Of a stretch of DNA of 64,000 nt, positions 21,663 through 34,007 are shown in pieces; the stretch's first letter is position 1; every line of letters starts with the position of its first letter. The stretch lies in assembly GCA_903632075.3 (NCBI GenBank), contig CAHIKZ030000027.1:250001-314000 (forward strand). Direction: 5' to 3'. Both the position numbers and the translations under genes were made by a program. The DNA comes from Acanthosepion pharaonis. Lineage: Eukaryota > Mollusca > Cephalopoda > Sepiida > Sepiidae. A model generated the notes under the pieces. The model ran no database searches. It was given only the letters and a program-made list of their open reading frames with translations, and had not been told where the DNA came from.

Positions 21663-21800
21663 GTCAATCAACATCTTCTATCTTCTTGGACCCCATTCAG
21701 ATTTTATCCATTCCTGCACCCCTTTACCCAGTCTTTTCTCTCACCTTCACTTTGTCACCACTTGCGTTCTAGTGATATTTCCACCTTGCTTTTGGTGAAT
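21660..21800 (+). mobile_element. CR1/Jockey-like LINE 3' tail (copy B2)
   Basis: It begins in the last codons of the family ORF (ATGTCAATCAACATCTTC) and continues through the 3' UTR to GTTCTAGTGATATTTCC, then CTTGCTTTTGGTGAATA, matching the end of copy B1. Extreme 5' truncation. Confidence 0.75.
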
Positions 21801-21820
21801 ATACACCTTTCTTTCAATCA

Positions 21821-22104
21821 TCTTTCATTGAAAACGGCTGACAAGGAAGATTTAATTAATCTTTTATTGAGTTTTTCCAGGATTCTAACATTTTCCGTTT
21901 TTCAGGGGTTAAAGAATATAGTGAACTTTCCATAATTATAATTGTTCCGAGAGCTTTCAGCTTCCTCCCGTGTGGAGGGTGTATGCTTTTTTAACACGCA
22001 GTCTCCACACTGCTAAAGAGTGGCCAATTGATAGCAGGGAAATGGTATTTAATCAACAATTATTTCCTAATTAAATCTTCCTTGTAGACCATTTCAATGA
22101 AAGA
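21821..22104. mobile_element. TIR element, ~38-bp inverted ends, abutting (TA)n
   Basis: TCTTTCATTGAAA, GACAAGGAAGATTTAATTA at the left is mirrored at the right. 284 bp, non-coding. The interior has a GTGTGGAGG/CTCCACAC pairing. Its layout parallels the element at 47213-47515. Confidence 0.75.
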
Positions 22105-22318
22105 TATATATATATATATATATATAATTCCAAAAATTCATAAAATATATATATAAAAAATATATATATATATATAATATATATATAAATTTATAAAATA
22201 TATATATAAAATATATATATATATATATATATAATATAATATATATATATATATATAATTCCTGTTTTTTGAAACATGAGAACTCTTTATGTAGCGAAGG
22301 AATCATATTTTTAAAAAA

Positions 22319-22384
<66 letters not shown>

Positions 22385-22385
22385 G
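22105..22385. repeat. Interrupted (TA)n tracts
   Basis: TA-rich arrays 22105-22258 and 22321-22385, separated by about 60 bases. Open frames of Tyr-Ile repeats here are artefacts. Confidence 0.97.
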
Positions 22386-23577
22386 TCGTATTCAATGAAA
22401 TGTGCATGAAAGAAGGATTGCTGCCTAAATACACAAATATATATATAGATATAGGTATATAGAGATATAGATATATATATCCGAAAATACGAAACGAAAC
22501 AAAACTTTCTTTAATGTTTGAGTTGATTTTAAATGTATTCAACAAATGCCATTTAGCCAATGAAGAATTTCTCTTAACAGTCACATGCCTATGACGTTTC
22601 GAGAAATTATTAAAAAAAAATTTCAAAGTACTTGAAATAGGAAAGACGACACGTCTACATAAACCTGGGTCTTGAAAATGAACATAAAAAATGAACTTCA
22701 ATATACCCCGTTTTATACGTACAGGTGTAAAAATAGTAAAACATTGCAAAAAAAAAAGTCTCTAATTGTCATCATTACTAAAACGCGTATCAATATACGA
22801 TAATTGCTCCGAAAGTTATCCCTTCTATTTATTGCTACGGAAACAACAATTGATCCAGAAGCCCAATAATGCTGTTTTCAACAACAGCAAAAACTTTTTT
22901 CCATATCGTCAAAACGAATGTCTATTAATTTTCTCGTTTAATAATGTGTATGAGTGTATTGATGGATAAAAATGGGCGGCAAATGCCATCGACCAGTGAA
23001 ATTCCTAGTACAAACTAATTATTCCGTATCGTGCTTTCTTTACTGATAATGAAAATTAATCTATCGTAATATCTGCTCAAAATTTGCTTAGTGTTTAGAT
23101 CTAATTAAGCTTTGACAATAGGTAAACCGTTTTACAAGTGAATTTATTACTTACTACTAATCTATACATCAATCAACATTTAATTTCAGAAGTGGTTTCA
23201 TTATTCCATATATATTATTCATTATTATTAATTCATTATTATTAATTCATTATTATTCATTATTAATTATTATTCATTATTAATTATTATTCATTATTCC
23301 ATATATATTATTCGGATTGTTGTTTTCATCGACAAAAGCGCTGGGTTAATAATTATAAATTAAATAACAGTTCGAATAATATATGGAGAAATCAAACGAA
23401 GCGTTAATCCAATGGAGAGTCTTCCTATGTCTATAATATTTGTATCGAAATAAACTATTATTACTTTTTAAATCGAGGTCGACGTTTAGGCTTGAAACTC
23501 TTTTGAATAAATAGGTTTCTTCTTTTAAGAAACAATATTCTGTAAAGCTTAAAATTATAACAATTTCAGGGGCAAGT
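22386..23577. other. AT-rich DNA; ATT-type repeat
   Basis: 22395-22440 resembles 47618-47660 (both end TGCTGCCTAAATACACA then TA). An irregular ATT/TATTC tandem array occupies 23215-23300. No gene recognised. Confidence 0.5.
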
Positions 23578-23698
23578 TGTCGGAGTTAGCTCCCCCTTAA
23601 TTCCCTAATTGTTCCCTAGGGGCGCTCTCCCTATACTATAAATACTGGGCGACTTCTCGCCTCTTTCTCTTTTTCATTTCTTCATTTCAGGGACTACA
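23578..23698 (+). promoter_or_regulatory. LTR-like promoter region with TATA box
   Basis: A GC-richer island in AT-rich DNA starts TGTCGGAGTTAGC and ends GGGACTACA. It has TATAAATA near 23636 followed by a pyrimidine-rich leader, and ATGTAAGT just after resembles a splice donor. The TG...CA borders suggest a short LTR, but no target duplication, partner LTR or coding region was found. Confidence 0.35.
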
Positions 23699-23870
23699 AT
23701 GTAAGTTCTCTTAGAAGATCCGAGTCTTCCCATTTGTGTGAGACGCCATGAACATTATACACACATACACGTACGTACGAATTTTCACCAAAGAACAGAC
23801 ACAAATGTTTACACACACAAATGTTATTGTGTATGTCCATTGTAAAATTGTGTTGTTTAATACATATATT

Positions 23871-23876
<6 letters not shown>

Positions 23877-23924
<48 letters not shown>
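23877..23924. repeat. (TA)n microsatellite
   Basis: Pure TA tract. Confidence 0.99.
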
Positions 23925-23928
<4 letters not shown>

Positions 23929-25329
23929 TTGTCTTTTTACATCTTCAGTTGGACTTAACTTGAGTACGCCAATTTTCTTGTAGTTGGACCTTTTAATATT
24001 CTACCAGGAGTTACATATGTGTTTCTAATTCAAAACACGGTCCTCTACAAAGTCACATTACTCAATGTGAATAAATTAGACCTATGGAAGATCAGCGTCT
24101 GTTGGAGTATGCTCAAAAAGTGACATTACCGATATGTAGCAGTATATTGTTACAAGATTTAAACAGTGAAATGCCTTTTATTTATATTTGTTCAAATAAT
24201 GATAGGGTCGATCAATGTTCATTCTGTCTGCATCTAGCTCCAGTGTGTTTATATTAAAACAACCTTTTCAGGGCTTCTATGGAAATCTACTGAAAAATAA
24301 GAAAGCAGTCGTTAATGAAACGATATATTATAACTTTAACTGAATGCTATTTACATATAGAGACCAAACTTGAGAAATGAAATAGTGTATATCTGGACGT
24401 CTTAAGTGAATAAAAGGTGAGAAAAACAAGAAATTTATTTGACAGGTTTTGAATGTTGGGAAATATGGAATAAAATATTAAAAAAATATGTTAGACCAAA
24501 TATCTATTGTTTCAGAAACACAGCCCAGAAATCATTAACAATTAAAATTGTACGCTCAAAAGCATCACCGGATTTTCATTTAAGTTTTTCAAATTTAAAA
24601 AGATAAAGAAATAGTGGGACTAGTATTATGAGTTTTCTTTGTATTTTGCCTTGTTTAATTCTATCAGAAGTTACAATTACAGTCTGTTTAAAAGCTTATA
24701 CCATCGATATTAAAAGAAATATTTGTAACAAATCGTTGTCTGTATTTTTTAGATAGGAAACCATTAAAAAATCCGGAATCACACGACTTTATACAGTACT
24801 GTTCATTTTATTAATATGAAAACTTCAAGAATGGCTGCCTGTTGTCTTGCGAGCCTAGCAGTTTAACTCTGTCTTAATCAGTAATAATCGAAGTCAAATT
24901 TTGATTATTGTAAGTTAACTTTGAATAAAATTAAAACATTATTTTACTTTTATTATATTGCAATATAACTGTTTTGTATATTTGTATTTAAAAAAAATAT
25001 TTTTTGCATTCTTTGAAAACAAGCTCTGTCGTTAGTTTCGTCTATGTAAAAATCATCTCACATAAATTCAAATATGACCTTGAATTTTTACGGCAAATTT
25101 CTTTCAAAACAAACTGTTAAGAGGATTAACTCCTAACGATTACTATCATATAATCCTAATTCCCACTCGACTTGAGCTAATGAAATATCCCAACTACCAA
25201 ATAAAAACAAGTTATCGGATAGCCACCGAGAAAGAACATTAGAATTAAGGAAACAAAAGTGATCACTCCGAACTTAGCTTGAAAAACAATTTTTCTGCGA
25301 ACACGCAGTATATCAAGCAGCGAGTTTCA
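23925..25329. other. AT-rich DNA without recognised feature
   Basis: No supported gene or repeat was seen in this stretch. Confidence 0.4.
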
Positions 25330-26080
25330 CCTCCAAAACCATAATGACAATTTCAACAGAAATGTTAAAAGACCATTTTGAAGAAGCACAATTAAGTTTC
25401 ACATGCAAATGACAGCAGCTAATTCTAGCAACGGTCGAAATGTTGAGAATATTGCTTCAAAAATATTAGACTTTAGCCAATCCTAAAATTGGTCCTATAC
25501 GGAAGGACACCTTTCAGGCTTAATTCGCCGGCTAAGACGATGCAAAGAGAAGCTGTTTTCTGATAACAAGAGTTGGTACTATCAAACATGAATATTAATT
25601 CCACCCTTCCAAAACAACGCAAGGATTTAAACTTTGCGGGTGTCGTGAATCCGGAAAATCAGTTCAAATGCCTTTTGTATCTCCTCTAGACGCAAATATT
25701 CGCACTCGAATACTGTCAAAACTTGAGCAGGAAAAACACCACTACCGAGTGTCAACGCTTGCTCGGTCTGAAGCCTGATACTTTGATGGTTCAACGGGCT
25801 ACGAAGTCAACGATTTCAAGTAGGACCGATGCAAGTCAAAGAACTGATATTGGTCAGGCAATAAATGGAATTATTCACGTCTTTGCATTTTAAAAATGCC
25901 AAGTATGTAAGTGGTGGAGATATCTATCATCTACACAAATGCCATCACCACCACTAAGACCAAAACTAATTATTTTATTACCGCTTAGGCAGAAATTCAC
26001 TTTTGCCAACAGTCGAAAAAATGAGATCAAGGCTCACTAAAAATACAGAAAATGGACAATGAAACATTAAAAAACATAAG
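25330..26080 (+). pseudogene. Gypsy-type LTR retrotransposon gag relic
   Basis: Decayed plus-strand frames contain DANIRTRILSKLEQEKH near 25690, then LKPDTLMVQRATKSTIS-like sequence near 25770. These occur in that order in Ty3/Gypsy Gag proteins of invertebrates, before the zinc knuckle. Downstream, cysteine-containing fragments near 25890-25990 may be the decayed knuckle. Many stops and frame changes; no protease or polymerase follows. Recognition is by resemblance, hence moderate confidence. Confidence 0.45.
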
Positions 26081-26278
26081 GAAACTTATTCCTTCAAAAA
26101 TTGATTCCTTTAATTTGCCTAAAGAAAATCACAAGACCAGAAACTCGTGTATCAAAATATAAAGAATTAAATGTAATATATACACTAAAACAAATCCAAT
26201 TATCATCAATAACGTTTACGGTTTCTCTCTTTTTTAAAAATATACACTTTTCTCTCGTTGGAAAAATTATGACCTTTT

Positions 26279-26280
<2 letters not shown>

Positions 26281-26311
<31 letters not shown>
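26281..26311. repeat. (TA)n microsatellite
   Basis: Short TA tract. Confidence 0.97.
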
Positions 26312-26313
<2 letters not shown>

Positions 26314-26433
26314 CAGGTATATCGAGAAATACTTCACCCAGGTATAGGATAGGTGTATACGGAATAAAATCCAATTACCAAAAAATACTATTCTTAAAAG
26401 AGTGCTCAATACAGAGTAGAGCAAATATAATTA

Positions 26434-27077
26434 TATATTCGAAAATTATAACATAAATATGTTATAAAATCACTACAAAAATAGCCATTTTGTTTCAACA
26501 CTTCTGGTGTCTTATCAAGTGATGGTGTTGAATGTAGAATAAAGAGTTTTAAAAGGTTCCAATCAATCAAACACCCTCGCTAGGGGAAACGCTGTTACAT
26601 AAGCTGGAATGACCAATCAAAATACAAGTATATGTGAATTCAAAAAACTTGACAACGAACTTTGGTTATAATAATTATTTAGTGCTTTAATGTTAGGGTT
26701 AGACTAAAATAGAATTCATTCTAACTAATAAATATTAAATTATACTATAAAATTCAAAATTACCCATTTTAAATTTTAAATTTAATCTATATTAATTTTA
26801 AAATTATAAGATTATTTAAAGAAGAGGGTAAAAAACATGTTTTTCTATTTATTTTGTTTTTATTGAAACTAAGTTAGAATAAACGTTTAGATCTAATGTT
26901 GCTCTGAGCTTGGTTACAACTTAGATACATTTGAAGTGAAGACATGGGCAGGGGAGGATGAAATCTTGTAAAAGACAATACATACACAATCAGATTATAA
27001 TATACAAACACGCAGACTTATTTGGATATATAAACACACAAAAAAGCGACGAGACAGGAAATGTTCACGACCCTTAG

Positions 27078-27078
<1 letters not shown>
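26434..27078 (+). repeat. Large inverted repeat, left arm
   Basis: Its reverse complement is at 32266-32918 and is nearly identical over long stretches (for example the block with CCAATCAATC, CTCGCTAGGGGAAACGCTG and TTAGGGTTAGAC). The arm runs between microsatellites at both ends. Near its outer end, GAGTGCTCAATACAGAG (26400) and a decayed hammerhead-like TTGATAAG...GTGTTGAAAC order on the minus strand resemble Penelope-type pseudo-LTRs. No coding. Confidence 0.9.
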
Positions 27079-27128
<50 letters not shown>

Positions 27129-27205
27129 GGTGAGTGTGTGTATGTATATATTTGTATTTGCGTGTACTTCAGTACGTATGTATATCTTTATGTGTATGTA
27201 TGTGG

Positions 27206-27256
<51 letters not shown>

Positions 27257-27454
27257 CGTGAGTCTTGTGTGTGTGTGTGTATATGTATAGTTGAATGTGT
27301 GTTTTGCGGGTATATATGAATATATCTGTTCTTATAGTTATGTGTGTATATATATGTGTGTGTGTGTTGATACCTGTTATATGTGTGCTTGTTTGTGTGT
27401 TTGTGCGCTTGTGTGTGTATGGGTGTGTAAACTTAGGTACGTGTCTGCATGTGC

Positions 27455-27525
<71 letters not shown>

Positions 27526-27540
27526 TATTTTTAAAAGTTT
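27079..27540. repeat. (TA)n and (TG)n microsatellite cluster
   Basis: TA at 27081-27125, 27209-27236 and 27460-27521; TG-rich between. Confidence 0.97.
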
Positions 27541-28719
27541 TCCTTCTTTTTAGAACATTCTAAATTTTTTAATAAAAAAACTTTAGCCCTTTTTTTTCTG
27601 TATGACAGACATTAATTTTAAATTCTTGAAAAAATAAAAATAATTTTCGGATTTTAATGAAATTTTCAGAAACTATTCACAAATAATGGAACTTATTATA
27701 AATATGTTTTTCTTTTTTGAAGTCATGGGAAAAATATATTTTTCGTATATATTACAACCCCCATAACTAATTATACGAAAACTCTATAAATTCAATTTTG
27801 GGAAGATTAGTAATTATATTATTTAAAAGCACAAGGCTTTGAGGAAACCAAAGCATGTTTTTTTTTTTTTTTTTTTTTTTAGATGGACCACCTCTACCTG
27901 AAAATCATCTCTAAATTGTAACATACAAAACTCAATAAAAGAAAAATATTATTTAATTTCAAAAGCTTTTAATTGCTTTTATTTATTTTAATGAACATGG
28001 ACAATATTGTCTGAAAACAAAAAGATATTTCGATGAAAAATGAATTTTTAAAACAATTATTTGTTATTTCTGAAATATTTTATTATTTTTACATTATGTT
28101 GTTAATTCTTCTAAAATTAGAGAAAAGTTTATTGAATTTAACGAATGTTGTTATTAAGTAGATATATATTTACAGATTATAATTTCCAAAGCTTCTTATA
28201 AACTAACGAACAACAAAAAAAATATAATTTGTATCAATAACAACACTGTAAATCAAATCTAAGTAAGACCGGAAGTATCATGCGTGCAATAAAAAAAACG
28301 TCATGTGGATTGAGTTTCTGTTTAGTATTTAACTTAAATATGAATTTTTAATGCAATTATTTATTATTTCTTTAATTATAATAGATTTTTACATTCAAGT
28401 TGTTAAAATATTATAAAATTAGTTAAAGGCCGCATTCAGTTTCGTAAATGTCCTTTTGAGATAGATTTATTTTTGCGAAACACGTATGGAGAAGTTAATT
28501 TGATTTTTCAATTTCAACTGAGAATGGTACCTGTGATATCTTCCATATTAACCTTCCACCCCTTTCGGAAAAATATTTCCTTCCATAAAACAAAGCCTTA
28601 AACAATTAAAAATTTCTTTCAGTAAAATTCAATCTTCTATTGGTTAAAACTGTAGCAAAGTCACAACAGAATCTTTTCCCGCCTAAGGTCACTGGAGCCG
28701 AATTTTAAACACCCAACTC

Positions 28720-28755
28720 TATATAAACAAACACATGACTCAATTCAAGTCAGTC
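28720..28755 (+). promoter_or_regulatory. Possible TATA plus initiator promoter
   Basis: TATATAA at 28720-28726 is followed 30 bases later by TCAGTC (28750-28755), the spacing and words of a TATA/Inr core promoter such as those in insect LTRs. The surrounding 100 bases are locally richer in C. No downstream gene is seen. Confidence 0.25.
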
Positions 28756-29446
28756 ATCAAATTTCAAGAGATCCATACAAACTCCACGCTGTTCAATTTA
28801 CTGACTCGCAACCACTTAAAGTTTCTCAACAAACTCAACACAGCATTCAAATAACCATTGTCCGCATGGATATTTCATCACCTACAATTGACTTAAAGAG
28901 TGAACATTTTTCACTACGTCAAAGTAATTGTACATTCATCAATTTAGCCTATCAGTTAAAGGCAAACAACTCTTAGAAACTTTAATTCTGACTCATAAAT
29001 AACACACGCACACACACTAACAGTTGAACAATACATTTTGATATTTTATTACGCAAAAACAAAAATTATTTTAATTTCAATAACAAGCCAAAAGCATCAA
29101 CATTTACTTACCACAATTCTGCACGAATATTCTTCAAAACATTATCTCAATTACCAAACCAACATATTCTGTTTATCTTTGCATGTGTATTTATTGTATA
29201 TAAAAATCACTTTATAGTTGATTTCTAATCACGTTTTTCAGTCAATTTCTTGCTATGCAATTGTCTTTGTGTTCTTTGTGTAATCTATTTGTTGTGGGAT
29301 AATCCAAATTGCAAACACGCATAACTTTCACACTATAAAAATTTACCATCTCATACACCTCACTCAGCATACGACCCGCAACATACCTACAAGTATCAGT
29401 ATCATCTTATAAAATTTAAATTTGTATTTTATGTACACTTCTGATA

Positions 29447-29501
29447 AAATTTCATAAGAAAGGTACCTATAAATTAATTAGATACCTTTCTTATGAAATT
29501 T
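29447..29501. repeat. Perfect 19-bp hairpin
   Basis: AAATTTCATAAGAAAGGTA and its exact complement flank a 17-base AT loop. Confidence 0.85.
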
Positions 29502-30245
29502 AATCTCACTCTCAACAGGCTTATTTTAATTTCATCATAATATATTTTCCATAAAGCATCGTAAACGTAAAGGTGAAAGCTAAGTACAAAAAGAAATTAA
29601 AAAAAAATTAGATCGCTGAATGTTTTCCTTAAAAATAACGAGGTAAATAATTTGTTCACTTAAATCTAAATAACTTCACTTTTCTCCTTCCGTAGAAGGA
29701 ATTATCCTCACGTACGCTATCAAAACGTCATGAATGCCTTTCGTCACCTTGTCAAGTGATGCGAAAGGTTATCACCTGCTTTGTTTTATTTTCAAACTAC
29801 GTCTTTTCGGTGCAGAAATTAAGTTAAGCTTAGTTCAAAATATTTTAAATAAACATTATAATTTCTGATTTTCTTAAAATAAGTTTAGAAAAAATTATAA
29901 TTGGTTTTTAAAAGAATTTCATACTGAGATTTTCATTTTTTTATAAATTGGAAAGAAATGTCTGACATGATCGATTATCTGTTGATTTTGCTGACTCAAG
30001 AAAAAACAAGATTTTTAACGAAAATTTTGGACGTGCTAGGAACGATTAAAAAATGTAAAAAAATATCCCCAAAATACTTTGATCTTTTCTCTTAATAATA
30101 TCATAAACATTTAGATGATAAAGTTTTGTTTTCGTCAAGTTTGGCGTCTTTTTCGTCATGCTATACTCTTTTTAGCGATCTCATGAAGGTACCTATGTTT
30201 ATATATGTGCATATGTGGATGTATATATATGAGTATTTATACATG

Positions 30246-30247
<2 letters not shown>

Positions 30248-30298
<51 letters not shown>

Positions 30299-30302
30299 GT
30301 GT
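30248..30302. repeat. (TA)n(TG)n microsatellite
   Basis: TA then TG units. Confidence 0.97.
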
Positions 30303-30535
30303 CTTCGTATATATATTTGTATATCTTAGTGTCTTGGAATGTATCATCAATGCTAACTAAAATATACTTTTGTTTGATAATGGTTTTATAATTGCTTGTA
30401 GACGTAATAATCAACAGTTGTGTCTCGTTACATTTTAATCTTGTTATTGGACTTTATAGTCCTTTATCGTCACTAAGATAATATTGTTAGAATATGCGTA
30501 GGTTTATGTATATATATATGTATGTATGTGTGCGT

Positions 30536-30900
30536 TGTTACGAGGCCCCATTTTGCCCTACCGCTTTACACTTACACTATAAAATACAAAACCTAGCTTA
30601 AAATGATGACTTACACCTGTAGATGACCTTTTTACTTTACGAAAAGCTCCCATTCACCAAACCCTTTAGATTTCATAATAATATAACAGAACTTTCTAGA
30701 AGTCTCTAGAAAATTCTACTGGGTTCTAGAGGGTACAAAAAAACATATCAACAGGAGTTCGTACCAACTAGCCAGTTGCCTCCTAAACCCACAGCCACGA
30801 CTACTGAGGTCAACTCCAGTCCTTTTGATTCATGAACAAAGCTTCGACCGAAAGAATCTAAGTTCCGATAGTCCTCAAAAAGAAAAGGCTATCGGGAAAT
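30536..30900 (+). mobile_element. LTR-like region with heat-shock-type array
   Basis: It begins TGTTACGAGGCCCCATT, the TGTT start typical of LTRs, with TATAAAA at about 30578. It includes a heat-shock-element-like array (30688-30717) and a CCGATAG/CTATCGG hairpin (30865-30895). The right end, partner LTR and coding region are not identified. Confidence 0.35.
30688..30717. promoter_or_regulatory. Heat-shock-element-like pentamer array
   Basis: Six contiguous pentamers alternate as in the binding site of heat shock factor (nGAAn / nTTCn): AGAAC, TTTCT, AGAAG, TCTCT, AGAAA, ATTCT. Five of six match; only TCTCT deviates. A further GTTCT lies in register at 30723. Confidence 0.5.
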
Positions 30901-31249
30901 ACTTCACCTTTTTATTTTTATTCCTTGATATTATTGACCAAATTCCTTTAATTTATTTATTTATATATATATATTATAATTATTCTTTGACTTTTCATCC
31001 GTCGCCTTAGTCTTAACTGTATCCCACTCCCTCATATAGCTACACGTTAAGCCAACTACTTTCTGGGCTCTCACACGCTTATTAACAATTAGCATTTCCC
31101 AACATATATTGTTTAAACTTCAGTCTGACTGTTTCTAAAATTTATTGTATTTTATGTTAAATAAAACCCACTTTTCGTTATTACATGTAATCTTTTCCTT
31201 CAATTATAATTTCTAAGAATCTGTTTCATCTTATTTTTGTGTTGCGCCA

Positions 31250-31395
31250 GCCGAAACAATATATATATGTATATGTGTATATATGTGTATATGTGTATGT
31301 ATGTATATATATGTGTGTATGTGTTTTGCGTATGCATGTGTTTATATACATGTGTGTGTGTTTGTATATGTGCATGTGTGTATATATGTATGTTT

Positions 31396-31440
<45 letters not shown>

Positions 31441-31479
31441 ATTAATTGATTTAAAATATATTTTTTCGTAAACAAACCA

Positions 31480-31536
<57 letters not shown>

Positions 31537-31540
31537 AATA
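31250..31540. repeat. TG/TA-rich cryptic simple sequence and (TA)n
   Basis: Irregular GTATATGTGTG DNA, then TA tracts 31400-31436 and 31484-31534. Confidence 0.95.
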
Positions 31541-32265
31541 TATGGTTTGTTTACTTTTTTATGTTGCTGTGCGGGTTGATATATTTATATTTGTTTCTGT
31601 GTGTGTATCTGTATGCATATGCATATCCGTATGCATATATGTGTGTGTATGGATATATATATGGGTATATATATGTATATGGGTATATGTGTGTGTATCT
31701 GGTTGTTCGTACGTATGCTTTTTGTATGTTTCTGTCTGTAGTGAAGAATGTGTGTACACATGTCTATATGTAATTTTTATTTTCTTTCACATATTGTTAT
31801 ATATTTGTACTCGTGTATGTGTACTAGTGTGTATATAGGTGTACATGAGATATTTATATATATTTGTGCGTTTGGGAGTTTTCTTTTTTATATATATATT
31901 AGATGGTGTTATTTATGCGTATATATCTATTTTTCTGTCCATGTCTCTATGTTTTAGTCTCCTTTTTTCCTTATGTTGTTCATTGACCAAGGTTTGCTTT
32001 TCTGTTCTGCCCATGTTGAACTTTATCTATTCAACCATTTTTATTTATATATCTTTGCTCGTATAAGTTATATTTTAATAGGATGTTAGAATTCGTTGAA
32101 TAACAATCAAACTTTAATATTTCTTGCTAGGTGTATGGGCGTATCTTTGTCAATGTATGTGAGTTTGTGCGTTTCTTTGTTGGTGTGTGTGTGTATGGTA
32201 GCTTGTGTGTGTATGGTAGCTTGTGTGTGCCTTTCATTATGTGTGTATGTTGTCGTTTTTTTTTA
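31541..32265. repeat. TGTATA-type cryptic simple sequence
   Basis: Irregular TG/TA steps continue to about 31930. Then T-rich DNA and a short duplicated GTGTATGGTAGCTT phrase near 32190-32225. Long open frames here are compositional. Confidence 0.8.
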
Positions 32266-32915
32266 AGGGTCGTGAAGATATTTCCTGTCTCGTCGTTTTT
32301 TTGTTTTGTTTTTTTTGCGTGTTTATATATCTAAATATGTTTGCGTGTTTGTATATTATAATCTGATTGCGTATGTATTGTCTTTTGCAAGATTTCACCC
32401 TCCCCTGCCCATAACACAACTTCAAATGTTAAGTTGTTACGGAGTTCCACGCATTAGATCTTAACGTTTATTCCAACTTAGTTTCAATACAAACAAAATA
32501 AACAGAAAAACATATATATTTTTCCTCAGTTTCTTTAAATAATTTTATAGTTTTAAGCTTAATATAGATTAAATTTAAAATTTAAAATGGGTAATTTTGA
32601 ATTTTATAGTATAATTTAATATTTATTAGTTAGAATGAATTCTATTTTAGTCTAACCCTAACATTAAAGCACTAAATAATTATTATAACCAAAGTTCGTT
32701 GTCAAGTTTTTTGAATTCACATATACTTGTATTTTGATTGGTCATTCCAGCTTATGTAACAGCGTTTCCCCTAGCGAGGGTGTTTGATTGATTGGAACCT
32801 TTTAAAACTCTTTATTCTACATTCAACACCATCACTTGATAAGACACCAGAAGTGTTGAAACAAAATGGCTATTTTTGTAGTGATTTTATAACATATTTA
32901 TGTTATAATTTTCGA

Positions 32916-32918
<3 letters not shown>
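32266..32918 (-). repeat. Large inverted repeat, right arm
   Basis: Reverse complement of 26434-27078, from CACGACCCTT/TCCTGTCTCGTCG at the inner end to AAAATTATAACATAAATATG at the outer end, with only small indels. High identity points to a recent duplication or gene conversion. A diverged third copy in this same orientation lies at 43540-43835. Confidence 0.9.

Positions 32919-32984
<66 letters not shown>
32919..32984. repeat. (TA)n(TG)n microsatellite
   Basis: TA then 27 TG units, between the inverted repeat and a Penelope-like element. Confidence 0.98.
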
Positions 32985-32987
<3 letters not shown>

Positions 32988-34007
32988 AGAAATATATTTT
33001 AAGGTATGCTATATTTATGGGATAAAGTACTCAATATCAGAGATAAAGCGTATGTAATTATAAAAGGGAACATTGAATTCAACACTCAGAGGCGACAGAC
33101 TGATGCTAAACGCAATCATCAGGCTACATGCATTGTGTTTTTACTCGACTATTTATATATACAGGTCAGTGATGCATTGTGGTAGTCTATTCTAACGGTT
33201 ATTTTGTCGGGAGTAGTTTGTTAATTTGTTTATTGTTTACTTTATTTATTTTATTTTTTGAATAAATTTATTTTACTAGTTTTTGCTCATTTATTTTTAT
33301 CTTAATTATTTTTATTTATACTCTTCAGTTTTCGGTTTTTAAGGAACGTAGTAAAAATTTGTTTTCGTGTCTGCATTTTTATCGTTTATTTAGTAGTTTG
33401 TTTTGGTATGAGAAATTAATTATAGCTATTTTTGCCTCCAAGCAGAGTTTGCAGTTTTTGGAGTGATTGTTGAAGGCTGATGTTCTTTTTCTTATTTTCC
33501 GTGATATTTTTGGCGTGATTCACTTTTTGTTTTTAATTTCCCAGACATACTTCGAAAGCATTGTGCTGTTTGCATATTAACTATTTGTGAAAATTGTTTT
33601 GTTTCCAAGGTCATTCATTTACTTTATGTATATTTTTTCTTCGTGATCTGATGATTTTACCGTGGCTTGGTATATTACATTGTTTAGGCAATTACCGTTT
33701 ACGTGACATTCATTCTTTATTCTGCAGTTACACGTGGGTTTACTTTTTTCAGGTGGTTTATTGATAGTTTTTCTGTTGTGATTTATTATTTGTGTCATGT
33801 TCTCGATGAAACTGATTTTTACTGTTTTTGTTGAATATTTTGTGGAGAGTGCTTGATTCGGGGAGGTGTTTGTGAAAGATTTTGATGAATATTTTTCCTA
33901 GGAAAAAATAAATGAAAATAAATAAAATAAAAACAAATAAGTAAAAATGCAGGTAAAATAAATTAATCCAAATAAATTAATTAAATATTAAACAAATTAA
34001 CAAACCA
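32985..34007 (-). mobile_element. Penelope-like element, copy 2 (5'-truncated)
   Basis: On the minus strand the coding part runs from about 33900 to 33340. It reads GKIF-IKIFHKHLPE, then KTVKIS, a cysteine-rich TCNCR...NECHVNGNCLNN and VIYQA. Next come SSDHEEKIYI (the GIY-YIG region, with the second glycine lost), NSTMLSKYVWEIKNKK, NCKLCLEAK and LLNKR. This is the linker plus GIY-YIG endonuclease end of a Penelope-like protein; the reverse transcriptase is missing. It is flanked by a pseudo-LTR (32985-33330) and an inverted T-rich piece of one (33905-34007). Frameshifts make it dead. The polarity and order match copy 1. Confidence 0.75.
33088..33127 (-). ncRNA. Hammerhead remnant in pseudo-LTR
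   Basis: The minus strand has CCTGATGA, a TGC/GCA stem II and GTC followed by GCCT. The GAAAC box is deleted, so it cannot cleave. It lies downstream of and sense to the element's coding region. Confidence 0.55.

Larger units (their letters stand above)
27541..30247. other. Inverted-repeat spacer: AT-rich, unrecognised
   Basis: Includes a T run (27859-27882). No gene recognised on either strand. Confidence 0.45.
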
